From: Siminovitchia fortis
GTDB lineage: Bacteria > Bacillota > Bacilli > Bacillales > Bacillaceae_C
NCBI RefSeq assembly: GCF_003605365.2
Contig: NZ_QYTU02000035.1
Location: 1 to 44,306, forward strand
Direction: 5' to 3'
DNA length: 44,306 bases
Position numbers and translations under genes: made by a program. This document shows, piece after piece, positions 14,690-23,589 of the stretch. Below the pieces are notes generated by a model, which saw only the letters and a program-made list of their open reading frames with translations, ran no database searches and was not told where the DNA came from. Numbering within the stretch: position 1 is the stretch's first letter; each line of letters starts with the position of its first letter.

Positions 14690-17101
14690 TTGATAACAAT
14701 GAATTTGGTCATCATGATCCCTTTTCTAGCCGCTGTTCTTATCCCTATTCTAATTAAAAGAAAATCCCCTATACATATAGGCTGGCCTGTATTCCTTGTA
14801 CCGGCGGCTTTATTCGTGATTCTTGCCCGTTATATCCCATCCATAGCAAACGGGGAAACCTATTTGAACACGATGAAGTGGATCCCTTCCTTTGACATTG
14901 ACTTTACTACATACTTTGATGGTCTCAGCTTAATTTTTGGACTTTTGATCACTGGGATTGGAAGTCTTGTTATCCTCTACTCAATTTACTATTTATCCTC
15001 TGAAGAATCTTTGCAGCACTTTTATATCTATTTGCTGCTGTTTATGGGCAGCATGCTTGGTGTTGTCTTCTCAGATAATTTAATGGTTTTATATGTATTC
15101 TGGGAGCTTACAAGCATTTCATCATTCCTGTTGATCGCTTTTTGGTTCCATAGAAAAAGATCAAGATATGGTGCACAAAAGGCCATGTTGATTACTGTCA
15201 GCGGCGGACTGGCCATGCTAACCAGCTTTATCATGATTTATTTGATGACAGGAACAATGAGCATAAGGGAAATTATAGCGGTTGTTGATATCGATCATCC
15301 GCTGTTTATCCCTGCCCTTGTTCTGCTGCTCGTAGGTGCCTTCACAAAATCAGCCCAGTTTCCGTTTCATATTTGGCTGCCCGACGCGATGGAGGCGCCG
15401 ACGCCGGTCAGTGCTTATTTGCATTCTGCCACGATGGTGAAAGCGGGGATTTATCTGGTCGCCCGGTTCACTCCGATTTTCGGCGGAGGCGAACTTTGGT
15501 TTTGGCTTGTAACAGGAGTCGGGATTGTAACGCTTTTCTGGGGCTCTTTTACGGCAGTCCGCCAGACTGATCTAAAGGCCCTGTTGGCATATTCCACGAT
15601 CAGTCAGTTGGGGTTGATTATGAGCCTTCTGGGAATCGGTTCTATATCCATGCATATGGGGTCAAGCATGGAGGCTGTTGTATTTACACAAGCGACATTT
15701 GCCGGGCTTTTTCACCTGATCAATCATTCCACATTTAAGGGTGCCCTGTTCATGGTGGTAGGGATCATTGACCACGAAATCGGAACAAGGGATATCCGCA
15801 GGCTGGGAGGGTTGATGTCTTTCATGCCTGTTTCGTTTACGATCGCGATGATCGGGAGTTTTTCTATGGCCGGGCTGCCGCCGTTCAATGGGTTCTTGAG
15901 CAAGGAAATGTTCTTTACCGCTGTTTTGAATATATCACAGCTTGACTTTTTTGCACTTGGCACATGGGGCGTCTTGATCCCGGTGATAGCGTGGATAGCA
16001 AGTATTTTTACATTTGTTTATAGCATGATTATCGTTTTTAAAACTTTCCTTGGTACGAGCCGGCTTGAAACCGGAGACCGCAAAGTACATGAAGCGCCTG
16101 TTGGGATGCTGATTTCACCGGGCATTTTGGCTGCTTTGGTTTTGGCTGTTTTCTTCTTTCCGAATATCGTTGGGGACTATTTATTGCGTCCGGCAATGGC
16201 CGGCATTTTCCCGTCGTTAGCTGACAAAGTTGAATTAAGTCAGCATATTTCGATCTGGCACGGCTTTAATGCCGAGATTTTAATGACGATCGGTGTGATT
16301 GCCTTCGGGTCTCTTTTATATAAATACATGCGAAGATGGAAAGGGGTATTTACACTTTTTCTGGCTTCATGGTCGTTTGATGCTCTTTATAACAATATGC
16401 TGCTGAGATTGGAGAGCGGTTCTTCCGGATTTACGAGGTTCTATATGACAGGTGTTCTCCGGGATTATTTGCTATATATCTATGTGTTTTTCATATTGGC
16501 CGTTGGCGGATCCTTATTTATGACGGGAGCGTTCTCTATTGATCCGATTCACCAGGCACCCGTACGCCTATACGAGTGGGTCATTATTTTGGTGATGATG
16601 GCTGCCGGAATTGCCGTACCGTTTGTCAAAACGAGAGTAACAGCCATATTGCTGAATGGAGTCCTTGGCTATGGAATGGCCGCTTTGTTTGTCATATTCC
16701 GCGCCCCGGATTTGGCCCTTACTCAAATTGTCGTTGAGACGGTGACAACCGCTTTGTTCTTGCTATGTTTCTTTTTCCTTCCTAAATGGGAAAGCGGGAG
16801 AGCAAAGGCTGCCCCAAGGATAAAATCGATCAATTTGCTCATCTCAATTTCTGTTGGGGCCATTTTTGTCATGACGGCACTTTCCGTTCAAAGCGGTAAA
16901 TTATTCAATACTATTTCCGGGTTTTTTGAAAAAGCCGATGAACTGACCGGCGGAAAGAACATTGTCAATGCTATATTGGGCGACTTCCGTGCTTTTGATA
17001 CGATGCTTGAAGTCGTTGTCCTCTTCATTGCGGGAATCGGCGTATTTACATTGACAAAGTTGAAATTGGGCAAGGGAGGAAAGAACGTTGAAGATCAATG
17101 A
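14690..17101 (+). CDS. mrpA: Na+/H+ antiporter subunit MrpA
   Basis: An 803-residue membrane protein, the large subunit of the Mrp (Sha) multisubunit Na+(Li+)/H+ antiporter; B. subtilis MrpA is about 800. The N-terminal two thirds is homologous to complex I NuoL/NuoM: ALLLVGAFTKSAQFPFHIWLPDAMEAPTPVSAYLHSATMVKAG contains the proton-channel lysine and the conserved lateral-helix region, and TDLKALLAYSTISQLGLI follows. The C-terminal third is the MrpA-specific MrpB-like domain (VRLYEWVIILVMMAAGIAVPF, FRAPDLALTQIVVETVTTALFL). TTG 14690 has GAGG seven bases upstream, better than the later ATG. First gene of a seven-gene operon with overlapping ends. Confidence 0.95.
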   Translation: MITMNLVIMIPFLAAVLIPILIKRKSPIHIGWPVFLVPAALFVILARYIPSIANGETYLNTMKWIPSFDIDFTTYFDGLSLIFGLLITGIGSLVILYSIYYLSSEESLQHFYIYLLLFMGSMLGVVFSDNLMVLYVFWELTSISSFLLIAFWFHRKRSRYGAQKAMLITVSGGLAMLTSFIMIYLMTGTMSIREIIAVVDIDHPLFIPALVLLLVGAFTKSAQFPFHIWLPDAMEAPTPVSAYLHSATMVKAGIYLVARFTPIFGGGELWFWLVTGVGIVTLFWGSFTAVRQTDLKALLAYSTISQLGLIMSLLGIGSISMHMGSSMEAVVFTQATFAGLFHLINHSTFKGALFMVVGIIDHEIGTRDIRRLGGLMSFMPVSFTIAMIGSFSMAGLPPFNGFLSKEMFFTAVLNISQLDFFALGTWGVLIPVIAWIASIFTFVYSMIIVFKTFLGTSRLETGDRKVHEAPVGMLISPGILAALVLAVFFFPNIVGDYLLRPAMAGIFPSLADKVELSQHISIWHGFNAEILMTIGVIAFGSLLYKYMRRWKGVFTLFLASWSFDALYNNMLLRLESGSSGFTRFYMTGVLRDYLLYIYVFFILAVGGSLFMTGAFSIDPIHQAPVRLYEWVIILVMMAAGIAVPFVKTRVTAILLNGVLGYGMAALFVIFRAPDLALTQIVVETVTTALFLLCFFFLPKWESGRAKAAPRIKSINLLISISVGAIFVMTALSVQSGKLFNTISGFFEKADELTGGKNIVNAILGDFRAFDTMLEVVVLFIAGIGVFTLTKLKLGKGGKNVEDQ

Positions 17102-17510
17102 TGTCATATTAGAGACGGTAACGAAAATCGTCGTGTTTATCATATTGACTGTCGCCGTCTATTTGTTTTTCTCCGGACATAACAGTCCCGGTGGAGGCTT
17201 TATCGGCGGTCTTGTCCTTGCCTCTGCCTTCGTCCTTCTGCTCCTTGCCTCTGATATTGAAACGGTTCAGAAGGGGATTCCTTTTGACTTTAAAAGAGTT
17301 GCAGCATTGGGAGTGTTTATTTCGGTGACAACTGGCCTGGGGGCGCTTCTGTTTGGAGCCCCCTTTTTAACCCAATCACATTTCACTTTCCACCTGCCTT
17401 ATTTCGGCGAAACCGAATTTGCAACGATTACCATTTTTGAAGCGGGTGTGGCCTTGACGGTTGTTGGTGTAGTGGTTTCAATCATTCTAAGTATAAGTGA
17501 GGATGTTTAA
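17088..17510 (+). CDS. mrpB: Na+/H+ antiporter subunit MrpB
   Basis: A 140-residue membrane protein with four hydrophobic helices. VILETVTKIVVFIILTVAVYLFFSGHNSPGGGFIGGLV is the family hallmark, where the G-H-x-x-P-G-G-G-F segment is conserved. It starts at TTG 17088 with a GGGAGGAAA site eight bases upstream and overlaps the end of mrpA by 14 bases. MrpB is an essential subunit of the antiporter complex. Confidence 0.93.
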   Translation: MKINDVILETVTKIVVFIILTVAVYLFFSGHNSPGGGFIGGLVLASAFVLLLLASDIETVQKGIPFDFKRVAALGVFISVTTGLGALLFGAPFLTQSHFTFHLPYFGETEFATITIFEAGVALTVVGVVVSIILSISEDV

Positions 17511-17514
17511 GTTT

Positions 17515-17853
17515 ATGGAAATATTAATCACCATTCTGTCCGGCGTCCTTGTTACAGCGGCAACTTATTTAATTCTTTCCAAGGACCTTTTGCGTGTTAT
17601 ATTGGGATCAGCGATTTTGTCCCATGCTGTTCACCTTCTTTTGATGGTCATGGGAGGATTGAAAAGAGGCACGGTCCCGCTGTTGGGAGAAAAACCGAAT
17701 ACATATACCGATGCTATTCCTCAGGCGCTTATTTTAACAGCCATCGTCATCAGTTTTGCAGTTACTGCCGTTTTTCTTGTTATGGCTTACCGGATGTATC
17801 AGGAAACCGGCGTTAGCCGCCATGCTTTGTTAAGAGGTAATAAAAATGAATAA
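17515..17853 (+). CDS. mrpC: Na+/H+ antiporter subunit MrpC
   Basis: A 112-residue membrane protein homologous to complex I NuoK, with three helices: MEILITILSGVLVTAATYLIL, LLRVILGSAILSHAVHLLLMVMGG, then TDAIPQALILTAIVISFAVTAVFLVMAYR. The PQALILTAIVI segment is the family signature. The frame is open upstream to GTG 17497, but the recalled homologues begin at the MEIL methionine (17515), so that start is used. It begins five bases after the mrpB stop. Confidence 0.93.
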   Translation: MEILITILSGVLVTAATYLILSKDLLRVILGSAILSHAVHLLLMVMGGLKRGTVPLLGEKPNTYTDAIPQALILTAIVISFAVTAVFLVMAYRMYQETGVSRHALLRGNKNE

Positions 17854-19330
17854 TGTGATTGTTTTTCCGATGGTTCTTCCGCTTTTGACCGGAATTATTC
17901 TTGTTTTTTTTCGAAAGCACATACAGCTCCAGCGCTGGATGAGCATAGGAGTTATGGCTTTTGTTGCAGGCATTAGCTTATATATTTTGAATCTTATACA
18001 GACCAAGGGAATTCTTCGCCTTGATTTTGGGGGGTGGGAACCGCCTTTCGGCATCCTGTTTGTTGCAGATTCTTTCTCGGCGCTGCTTGTATTGACGGCA
18101 AGCATTGTAACTGCGATTTGCCTGTTGTATGCATTCTTTTCCATTGACCGCGCCAGGGAAGAAATGTTTTTTTACCCATTTGTCCTGTTAATGGTTGCAG
18201 GAGTAAACGGCTCATTTTTAACCGGGGACATTTTCAATCTTTTTGTTTGCTTTGAAGTGATGTTATTGGCTTCCTACATATTGATATCCCTTGGGGGAAC
18301 GAAAATTCAATTGAAGGAATCAGTGATTTATGTAGCGGTAAATGTACTTTCTTCCTGGTTCTTTCTCGTAGCGGTAGCTTATTTGTACGGTACAGTGGGG
18401 ACTTTGAATATGGCGCATTTGTCCCAGCGAATAGCTGAATCCGGACAAACTCCGATTCTAACTGTCATTAGCATTTTATTTTTGATCGTATTCGGCTTGA
18501 AGGCAGGATTGCTGCTATACTTCTGGCTTCCGGGCTCTTACAGCGCCCCCCCGACTGCCGTGGCCGCTTTGTTTGGCGCATTATTGACCAAGGTGGGCAT
18601 CTACTCGATGTTCCGGATGTTTTCGTTGATCTTTTACCACGAACCGCAGGTCACCCATACGCTGATTGGAATCATGGCTGGGTTGACACTGATAGGCGGC
18701 AGTTTGGGGGCTGTAGCTTATCGGGATATTCGCTTGATTGTTTCCTACAATGTCATCATCGGAGCCGGCTTTATCCTTGTGGGGCTTGCTGTTTCAACAC
18801 CCGCTGCTATTGAAGGTTCAATCTTTTACCTCGTTCATGACATGATTTCAAAGGCTTTATTATTTCTTTTGGCAGGCACGATGATAGCTCTTACCGGACA
18901 TGCAAAAATGGAGCGGATGAGCGGACTGATTCGCAATTATCCGGTGTTGGGCTGGTTATTTTTTATTGTCATGCTGTCCCTTGCAGGCATTCCGCCATTA
19001 AGTGGGTTTTTGGGAAAAGTTCTTGTCAGTCAGGGCGCTATTGAATCCGGCTCATATATTCTGCTTGCCATCTCTTTGATATCGAGTCTTTTTGTGCTGT
19101 ATTCGCTGCTTCGTATTTTCAAACAGTGCTTTTGGGGTGAAACGACAATCAGTGAGGATGAAGAGGTTCCTCTTGGAAAAGGGATGTTGATTCCAGCCGT
19201 ATTGCTTGCTGCTGCATCGATTGGTCTCGGTTTGGGGTCGGAACTGCTGGCTGGGTATGTTCGTGATGCAGCGGTTACCCTTACGAATCCAAATGTTTAT
19301 ATCGAAGGAGTTTTGGTACAGGATGAGTAA
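17846..19330 (+). CDS. mrpD: Na+/H+ antiporter subunit MrpD
   Basis: A 494-residue NuoN/NuoM-like subunit with about fourteen helices. LTGDIFNLFVCFEVMLLASYILISLGG contains the conserved glutamate of TM5, FGLKAGLLLYFWLPGSYSAPPTAVAALFGALLTKVGIYSMFR the proton-pathway lysines, and RDIRLIVSYNVIIGAGFILVGLA the following helix. It overlaps mrpC by eight bases. MrpD and MrpA are the two proton-translocating-type subunits. Confidence 0.94.
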   Translation: MNNVIVFPMVLPLLTGIILVFFRKHIQLQRWMSIGVMAFVAGISLYILNLIQTKGILRLDFGGWEPPFGILFVADSFSALLVLTASIVTAICLLYAFFSIDRAREEMFFYPFVLLMVAGVNGSFLTGDIFNLFVCFEVMLLASYILISLGGTKIQLKESVIYVAVNVLSSWFFLVAVAYLYGTVGTLNMAHLSQRIAESGQTPILTVISILFLIVFGLKAGLLLYFWLPGSYSAPPTAVAALFGALLTKVGIYSMFRMFSLIFYHEPQVTHTLIGIMAGLTLIGGSLGAVAYRDIRLIVSYNVIIGAGFILVGLAVSTPAAIEGSIFYLVHDMISKALLFLLAGTMIALTGHAKMERMSGLIRNYPVLGWLFFIVMLSLAGIPPLSGFLGKVLVSQGAIESGSYILLAISLISSLFVLYSLLRIFKQCFWGETTISEDEEVPLGKGMLIPAVLLAAASIGLGLGSELLAGYVRDAAVTLTNPNVYIEGVLVQDE

Positions 19331-19355
19331 CAATATGCGTGAGGGAGGGATGCAA

Positions 19356-19838
19356 ATGCCTGCTCAATTTATACTCAATTTGTTTATAGCATTCCTTTGG
19401 ATGGTACTGAATGACGAGGATGAATTAAGGTTTTCAACATTTTTCATCGGTTTTTTGGCGGGAATCGTGATTGTGTTTCTCATGCATCGTTTTTTTGGAA
19501 CGCAGTTTTATCTGCAGCGCTTCTATTATGTTGTAAAATTGGTCTGTATCTTTAATTGGGAACTGTTTCTATCCGCATTTTTGGTGATGAAGCATATTGT
19601 CAGCTGGAAAGTGGATGTAAAACCAGGGATATTTTCATATAAGACCGAGTTGAAAACCGATTGGGAAGTGACGACGCTTGCCATGCTTCTGACTTTGACT
19701 CCTGGTTCGGTTGTGATGGAGGTTTCACCTGAAGGGAATGTGTTCTATATACATGCGCTTGATATTGAACGCTATAAAGATACATTATTGCGATCTTTAG
19801 GCAAATTTGAAAAAGCGATCATGGAGGTAACACGCTAA
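19356..19838 (+). CDS. mrpE: Na+/H+ antiporter subunit MrpE
   Basis: A 160-residue subunit with two or three N-terminal helices and a cytosolic C-terminal domain (WEVTTLAMLLTLTPGSVVMEVSPEGNVFYIHALDI, the MrpE signature). The frame is open far upstream into mrpD. ATG 19356 is chosen because GGAGGG ends about six bases before it and the length then matches family members; ATG 19350 is a close alternative. Confidence 0.92.
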   Translation: MPAQFILNLFIAFLWMVLNDEDELRFSTFFIGFLAGIVIVFLMHRFFGTQFYLQRFYYVVKLVCIFNWELFLSAFLVMKHIVSWKVDVKPGIFSYKTELKTDWEVTTLAMLLTLTPGSVVMEVSPEGNVFYIHALDIERYKDTLLRSLGKFEKAIMEVTR

Positions 19839-20122
19839 TGATTGAAATGATGCTGGGAACAGCACTTGTTCTTTTTGCTGTGGCGATTGCCATTGCCCTT
19901 TTTCGGATTATCCGCGGGCCTTCCATTCCTGACCGGGTCGTCGCCATGGATATGATTGTAGTGAATCTAATTTCCGGAATAGCTGTGATTTCGGTTTTAC
20001 TTAAGACAAAAGCCTTTCTTGAAGTGATTCTCATTTTGGGGATACTGGCTTTTATCAGTACCATTGCGCTGTCAAAATTTATCGAGAGGGGAGTTATCAT
20101 TGAAAGGAAGCGAAATCGATGA
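19838..20122 (+). CDS. mrpF: Na+/H+ antiporter subunit MrpF
   Basis: A 94-residue protein with three hydrophobic helices; IIRGPSIPDRVVAMDMIVVNLISGIAVI is the diagnostic segment (R-G-P-[ST]-x-x-D-R-V-x-A-x-D). Its start codon shares a base with the mrpE stop (TAATG), indicating coupling. Confidence 0.93.
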   Translation: MIEMMLGTALVLFAVAIAIALFRIIRGPSIPDRVVAMDMIVVNLISGIAVISVLLKTKAFLEVILILGILAFISTIALSKFIERGVIIERKRNR

Positions 20123-20462
20123 ATTCATAGGAGCTTTTCTCATTTTAATCGGCGGGATTATTTCGGTGATCAGCGCATTGGGCATTATCCGGTTTCCGGA
20201 TGTTTATACACGGGCACATGCAGCGACAAAAAGCACCACTTTGGGGGTACTGTTGTCGCTGGTTGGAGCGTTTATATATATATGGATGACTGAAAGTCTT
20301 ATCAGTGTACGGCTCATTCTGGGAATCGTGTTTGTTTTCATCACTGCACCGGTATCCGGGCATTTAATAATCCGGGCCGCCTACCGGTCGAAAGTAAAAA
20401 TGACGGAAGACACGGTTGAGGATGAGTTGAAAGAGGTTTTGGGGAATAAACCAGAAGCCTGA
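20100..20462 (+). CDS. mrpG: Na+/H+ antiporter subunit MrpG
   Basis: A 120-residue protein with three helices; GIISVISALGIIRFPDVYTRAHAATKSTTLGVLLSLVG carries the conserved R-F-P-D-x-Y-x-R-x-H-A-A-x-K motif of MrpG. The start is TTG 20100, six bases after GAGAGGGGAG, overlapping the end of mrpF; the frame upstream lies inside mrpF. Last gene of the operon. The 52-bp repeat array begins immediately after it and no conventional terminator is seen. Confidence 0.93.
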   Translation: MKGSEIDEFIGAFLILIGGIISVISALGIIRFPDVYTRAHAATKSTTLGVLLSLVGAFIYIWMTESLISVRLILGIVFVFITAPVSGHLIIRAAYRSKVKMTEDTVEDELKEVLGNKPEA

Positions 20463-20477
20463 AAAAATATTCTTATT

Positions 20478-21008
20478 GCGTAATAGGCATCAGACAGCGT
20501 ATGCCCGGCTGAACAAATGTGAAAATTGGGGAATCCGACAGGTGAAGAGCGCATATGCCTACTGAACAACGGTGGAATCTGTATATTCGGTAGGCAAAGG
20601 GCGTGTATGCTTCCCGAGCACCGGTGGAATCTGTATGTTCGGTAGGCAAAGAGTGTGTATGCCTGCCGAACACCGGTGGAATCTGGATATTCGGTAGGCA
20701 AAGAGTGTGTATGCCTGCCGAACACCGGTGGAATCTGGATATTCGGTAGGCAAAGAGTGTGTATGCCTGCCGAACACCGGTGGAATCTGGATATTCGGTA
20801 GGCAAAGAGTGTGTATGCCTCCCGAACGCCGGCGGAATCTGGATATTCGGTAGTCAAAGAGTGCGTATGCCTCCCGAATGCCGGCGGAATCTGAATATTC
20901 GGTAGTCAAAGAGCGTGAACACCTCCCGAGCACCAGTGGAATCTGAATACACGGTAGGCATGGACCTCGTATGCCTGCCGAACAATCATGGAATCCGGAT
21001 ACCCGGTG
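20478..21008. repeat. Tandem array of 52-bp hairpin-forming units
   Basis: Eight full units of exactly 52 bp start at 20571, 20623, 20675, 20727, 20779, 20831, 20883 and 20935, with degenerate partial units on both sides. Units at 20675 and 20727 are identical and the edges diverge. Each unit has TTCGGTAGGCA and TGCCTGCCGAA around an 11-base loop, giving an 11-pair stem with one G-T pair, and unit junctions read CACCGGTG, itself a palindrome. Because 52 is not a multiple of three, the array cannot encode an in-frame protein repeat of one unit; long minus-strand frames here are by-products. It lies between mrpG and the amidohydrolase gene. Confidence 0.95.
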
Positions 21009-21099
21009 GAGACTTTTGCTTCAACATGAGACTCTTTTCCTGAATTCTGGAAAAATAAAAATATGCCAATCTGCTAATATCCGGTTTGGAGGAACATAC

Positions 21100-22698
21100 A
21101 TGGCAAAAACTATTTTTACAAACGGAAAAATTTATACCCTTGATAAGAATCAGCCTTTTGTTGAATCGGTTGTAGTTGAAAATGGAAATATTTTAGATTT
21201 GGGCGCACACGAAGACATGATGCTGCAATGGGGAAGAGAGGGCACGAAGATCGTTGATTTACAGGAAAAAATGACAACCCCCGGCCTGATTGACAGCCAC
21301 ATGCACCTTTCCGGAGTTGCGTTTCAGTTCTTGGATTTGAATTTGACAGGGGTTACATCCAAAAGGGAGATGATTGAAAAAATAAGGGAAAGGGCAAATG
21401 TCACTTCTCCCGGAAAATGGCTGACAGGCCTGGGTTTTGATGAAAACCTTTTCGATGACGGTGGAATGCCGACGATTCAAGAGCTGGATGAGGCGGCACC
21501 GCATTGCCCGGTTTTTATCAAAAGGATCTGCCACCACGCTTTCCTTGTGAACAGCAAAGCGCTTGAAATGGCCAATTATCATCCTTCAATGGAAGTGCCG
21601 ACGGGCGGAAGCATCGTTCTTGATCCCGATACGAAGAAGCCAACGGGATTGTTACTTGAGTCGGCTTCCACGCTGATTACTGATCGCATGCCAGAAAAGA
21701 CGTATGAAGAATTGAAGCATGGATTGTCATTGGCGATGGAATACGCTATGAAGAGCGGACTGACAAGTATTCATACGAATGATCCCCGCTATTTGGGCGG
21801 ACTTGATCAAACATACAAAATGTATGATGAATTGCTTAATCAGGAAAGAAAAGGCCTGCGCTGCAACCTGTTGATCGATTATCCATTCTTGGATCGCCTG
21901 AAGGAAACAGGAATGTATGCGGGGTATGGGAATGATACGCTGCAGATCGGGGCGGTCAAAATTTTTGCAGATGGTGCATTTGGAGGAAGGACGGCGCTCC
22001 TTTCGGAACCTTATCTGGATGCGTCGGGTAAGTATGGGGAAGCAATGCATGACCAGGAAACGCTTTTCCAAATGGTCAAAGAGGCGAGAGACCATTCGAT
22101 GCCGGTCGCCATTCATACAATCGGCGATCAGGCGGTGGAAAATGTACTGCAGGTACTTGAGCAATTCCCGAGTGTGAAGCATCGCGACCGCATCATTCAT
22201 GTATCGCTGCTGAGAGAAGACTTGATCCGGCGACTGGCCAAACCATCTCTTGTCGCGGATATTCAGCCAAGATTTGTCGTCGGTGATTATCCTTGGGTAC
22301 AGGACAGACTTGGCAAGGAAAGAATTAAGTATTTATATGCTTGGAAATCCCTGTTATCCGCCGGTGTGATGTGTGCAGGCGGCTCAGATGCGCCAGTGGA
22401 ACCTGTTGACCCGCTTTTGGGAATTCATGCGGCCGTCACACAGAGGCATCCAAGGGAAACCCACAATGGCTGGAATGAAAAAGAAAAACTGTCTATGCGG
22501 GAGGCTTTGGAAGTATTTACAATCGGCGGAGCCTGCGCGACGAACGAAGAAGGTAGGAAGGGGACGATAGCCCCGGGAAAATTAGCGGATATGACCGTCT
22601 TTTCACGGGATTTGTTTGAGATAGAGCACCCGGATGAGCTGTTGGATACTGAGATAGAGATGACGGTGATTGGGGGAGAGATTGTGTATCGGAAATAG
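21100..22698 (+). CDS. YtcJ-like amidohydrolase (amidohydrolase_3 family)
   Basis: A 532-residue metal-dependent hydrolase. The N-terminal beta sandwich starts MAKTIFTNGKIYTLDKNQPFVES. The first metal-binding motif is PGLIDSHMHLSG (H-x-H), followed by a catalytic-barrel histidine in MPVAIHTIGDQAVENVL, IIHVSLL, and the late aspartate in CAGGSDAPVEPVDPLLGIHAAVT. The C-terminal KGTIAPGKLADMTVFSRDLFE closes the composite domain. ATG 21100 follows TTTGGAGG by six bases; the frame extends 43 codons upstream into the repeat array without a ribosome site. Substrate unknown; relatives hydrolyse amides or formamides. Confidence 0.88.
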   Translation: MAKTIFTNGKIYTLDKNQPFVESVVVENGNILDLGAHEDMMLQWGREGTKIVDLQEKMTTPGLIDSHMHLSGVAFQFLDLNLTGVTSKREMIEKIRERANVTSPGKWLTGLGFDENLFDDGGMPTIQELDEAAPHCPVFIKRICHHAFLVNSKALEMANYHPSMEVPTGGSIVLDPDTKKPTGLLLESASTLITDRMPEKTYEELKHGLSLAMEYAMKSGLTSIHTNDPRYLGGLDQTYKMYDELLNQERKGLRCNLLIDYPFLDRLKETGMYAGYGNDTLQIGAVKIFADGAFGGRTALLSEPYLDASGKYGEAMHDQETLFQMVKEARDHSMPVAIHTIGDQAVENVLQVLEQFPSVKHRDRIIHVSLLREDLIRRLAKPSLVADIQPRFVVGDYPWVQDRLGKERIKYLYAWKSLLSAGVMCAGGSDAPVEPVDPLLGIHAAVTQRHPRETHNGWNEKEKLSMREALEVFTIGGACATNEEGRKGTIAPGKLADMTVFSRDLFEIEHPDELLDTEIEMTVIGGEIVYRK

Positions 22699-22708
22699 AT
22701 GAAGCGTT

Positions 22709-22736
22709 GCGTCCCGTAAAGGGGCGCTTAGTTTTT
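22709..22736 (+). terminator. Intrinsic terminator of the amidohydrolase gene
   Basis: GCGTCCC (22709-22715) pairs with GGGGCGC (22721-22727) with one G-T pair, followed by TTAGTTTTT. Confidence 0.75.
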
Positions 22737-22757
22737 ATTGAAATTGTGTGGAAAAAA

Positions 22758-22786
22758 TGAATCTTTTCCTCCCCTCACCCAGTATA
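22758..22786 (+). promoter_or_regulatory. Candidate SigW-type promoter of pspA
   Basis: TGAATC (22758-22763), directly followed by TTTT, then after a 17-base spacer AGTATA (22781-22786). Compared with the SigW consensus TGAAAC / CGTATA there is one difference in each box. The B. subtilis pspA (ydjF) operon is controlled by SigW, so a conserved regulatory link is likely. Confidence 0.55.
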
Positions 22787-22819
22787 TATGTTTAGAATAA
22801 TTTTTAAGGGGTGGCTGTA

Positions 22820-23497
22820 ATGGGTATTTTATCAAGGTTTAAAGATATTATGTCGAGCAATATCAATGCATTATTGGACAAGGCGGAGAATCCGGAGAAA
22901 ATGATTGATCAGTATATGAGAAACCTGAATAGTGATTTGGGCAAGGTGAAAGCTGAAACGGCTTCGGTTATGGCGGAGGAACAGCGGTCAAAACGGGCGC
23001 TCAATGAATGTTCGGCAGAGATTGAAAAGATGCAGAATTACGCGGTCAAAGCATTGGAAGCAGGGAATGAAGACGACGCACGAAAGTTTTTGGAGAAAAA
23101 ATCGTCTTTATCTGAAAAAGAAGCGGAGCTTCAGAAGGCATACAGTTTGGCTGCTTCCAACGCAGTCCGGATGAGAGAGATGCATGACAAGCTTGTTTCT
23201 GATATCGGCGAGCTGGAAGCTCGGAGAACGATGATCAAAAGCAAGATGGCCGTAGCGAAAACGCAGGAAAGGCTGAATAAAATCGGTTCCTCGGTATCCG
23301 GCGCCAACAAGTCCATGTCGGCTTTCAATAGAATGGAAGAAAAAGTCGAGAGGGCGCTGGATGAAGCCAATGCGATGGCAGAATTGAATGCAGCTCCGGA
23401 AGATGGCATAAATGATTTGACGGCGAAATATGATAGTAAACCGGATGTGGAAGACGAATTGGCTGCCTTGAAGGAGCAAATCAAGAATAAAGAGTAA
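22820..23497 (+). CDS. pspA: Phage shock protein A (PspA/IM30/Vipp1 family)
   Basis: A 225-residue, almost entirely helical protein of the ESCRT-III-like PspA family, which coats and stabilises damaged membrane. It opens with the amphipathic helix GILSRFKDIMSSNINALLDKAENPEKMIDQYMRNL, followed by long charged coiled coils to about residue 180 and a C-terminal acidic helix ending in DVEDELAALKEQIKNKE. ATG 22820 is used; the GTG at 22811 lies in the AAGGGGTGG ribosome site. Its neighbours match the B. subtilis order pspA(ydjF)-ydjG-ydjH-ydjI. A strong terminator after it separates it from ydjG. Confidence 0.93.
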   Translation: MGILSRFKDIMSSNINALLDKAENPEKMIDQYMRNLNSDLGKVKAETASVMAEEQRSKRALNECSAEIEKMQNYAVKALEAGNEDDARKFLEKKSSLSEKEAELQKAYSLAASNAVRMREMHDKLVSDIGELEARRTMIKSKMAVAKTQERLNKIGSSVSGANKSMSAFNRMEEKVERALDEANAMAELNAAPEDGINDLTAKYDSKPDVEDELAALKEQIKNKE

Positions 23498-23542
23498 TTT
23501 TCGGCGCAGGGGCTTCAGAAGCAATTAAACAGAAAAGACTTG

Positions 23543-23571
23543 AGCTGTAGCCAAGGCTACAGCTTTTGTTT
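23543..23571 (+). terminator. Internal terminator between pspA and ydjG
   Basis: AGCTGTAGCC (23543-23552) pairs perfectly with GGCTACAGCT (23555-23564) through a two-base AA turn, followed by TTTTG and TTTG. It ends only about seven bases before the ydjG ribosome site, so it should cut most pspA transcripts and set a lower level for ydjGHI. Confidence 0.85.
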
Positions 23572-23589
23572 GAAAAAGGGGGGATCTCA

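Noticed and set aside
20381-20933. Overlapping minus-strand open frames of 110-158 codons with repeated peptides
   Set aside because: They arise because the 52-bp array lacks stops when read on the minus strand. The same repeat is read in all three frames, no ribosome site is present, and the frames run into mrpG.
20478-21008. CRISPR array
   Set aside because: The entire 52-bp unit is repeated, so there are no unique spacers, and no cas genes are nearby.
21727-22200. 157-codon minus-strand frame inside the amidohydrolase gene
   Set aside because: Antisense to well-conserved catalytic segments of a recognised enzyme; no ribosome site.
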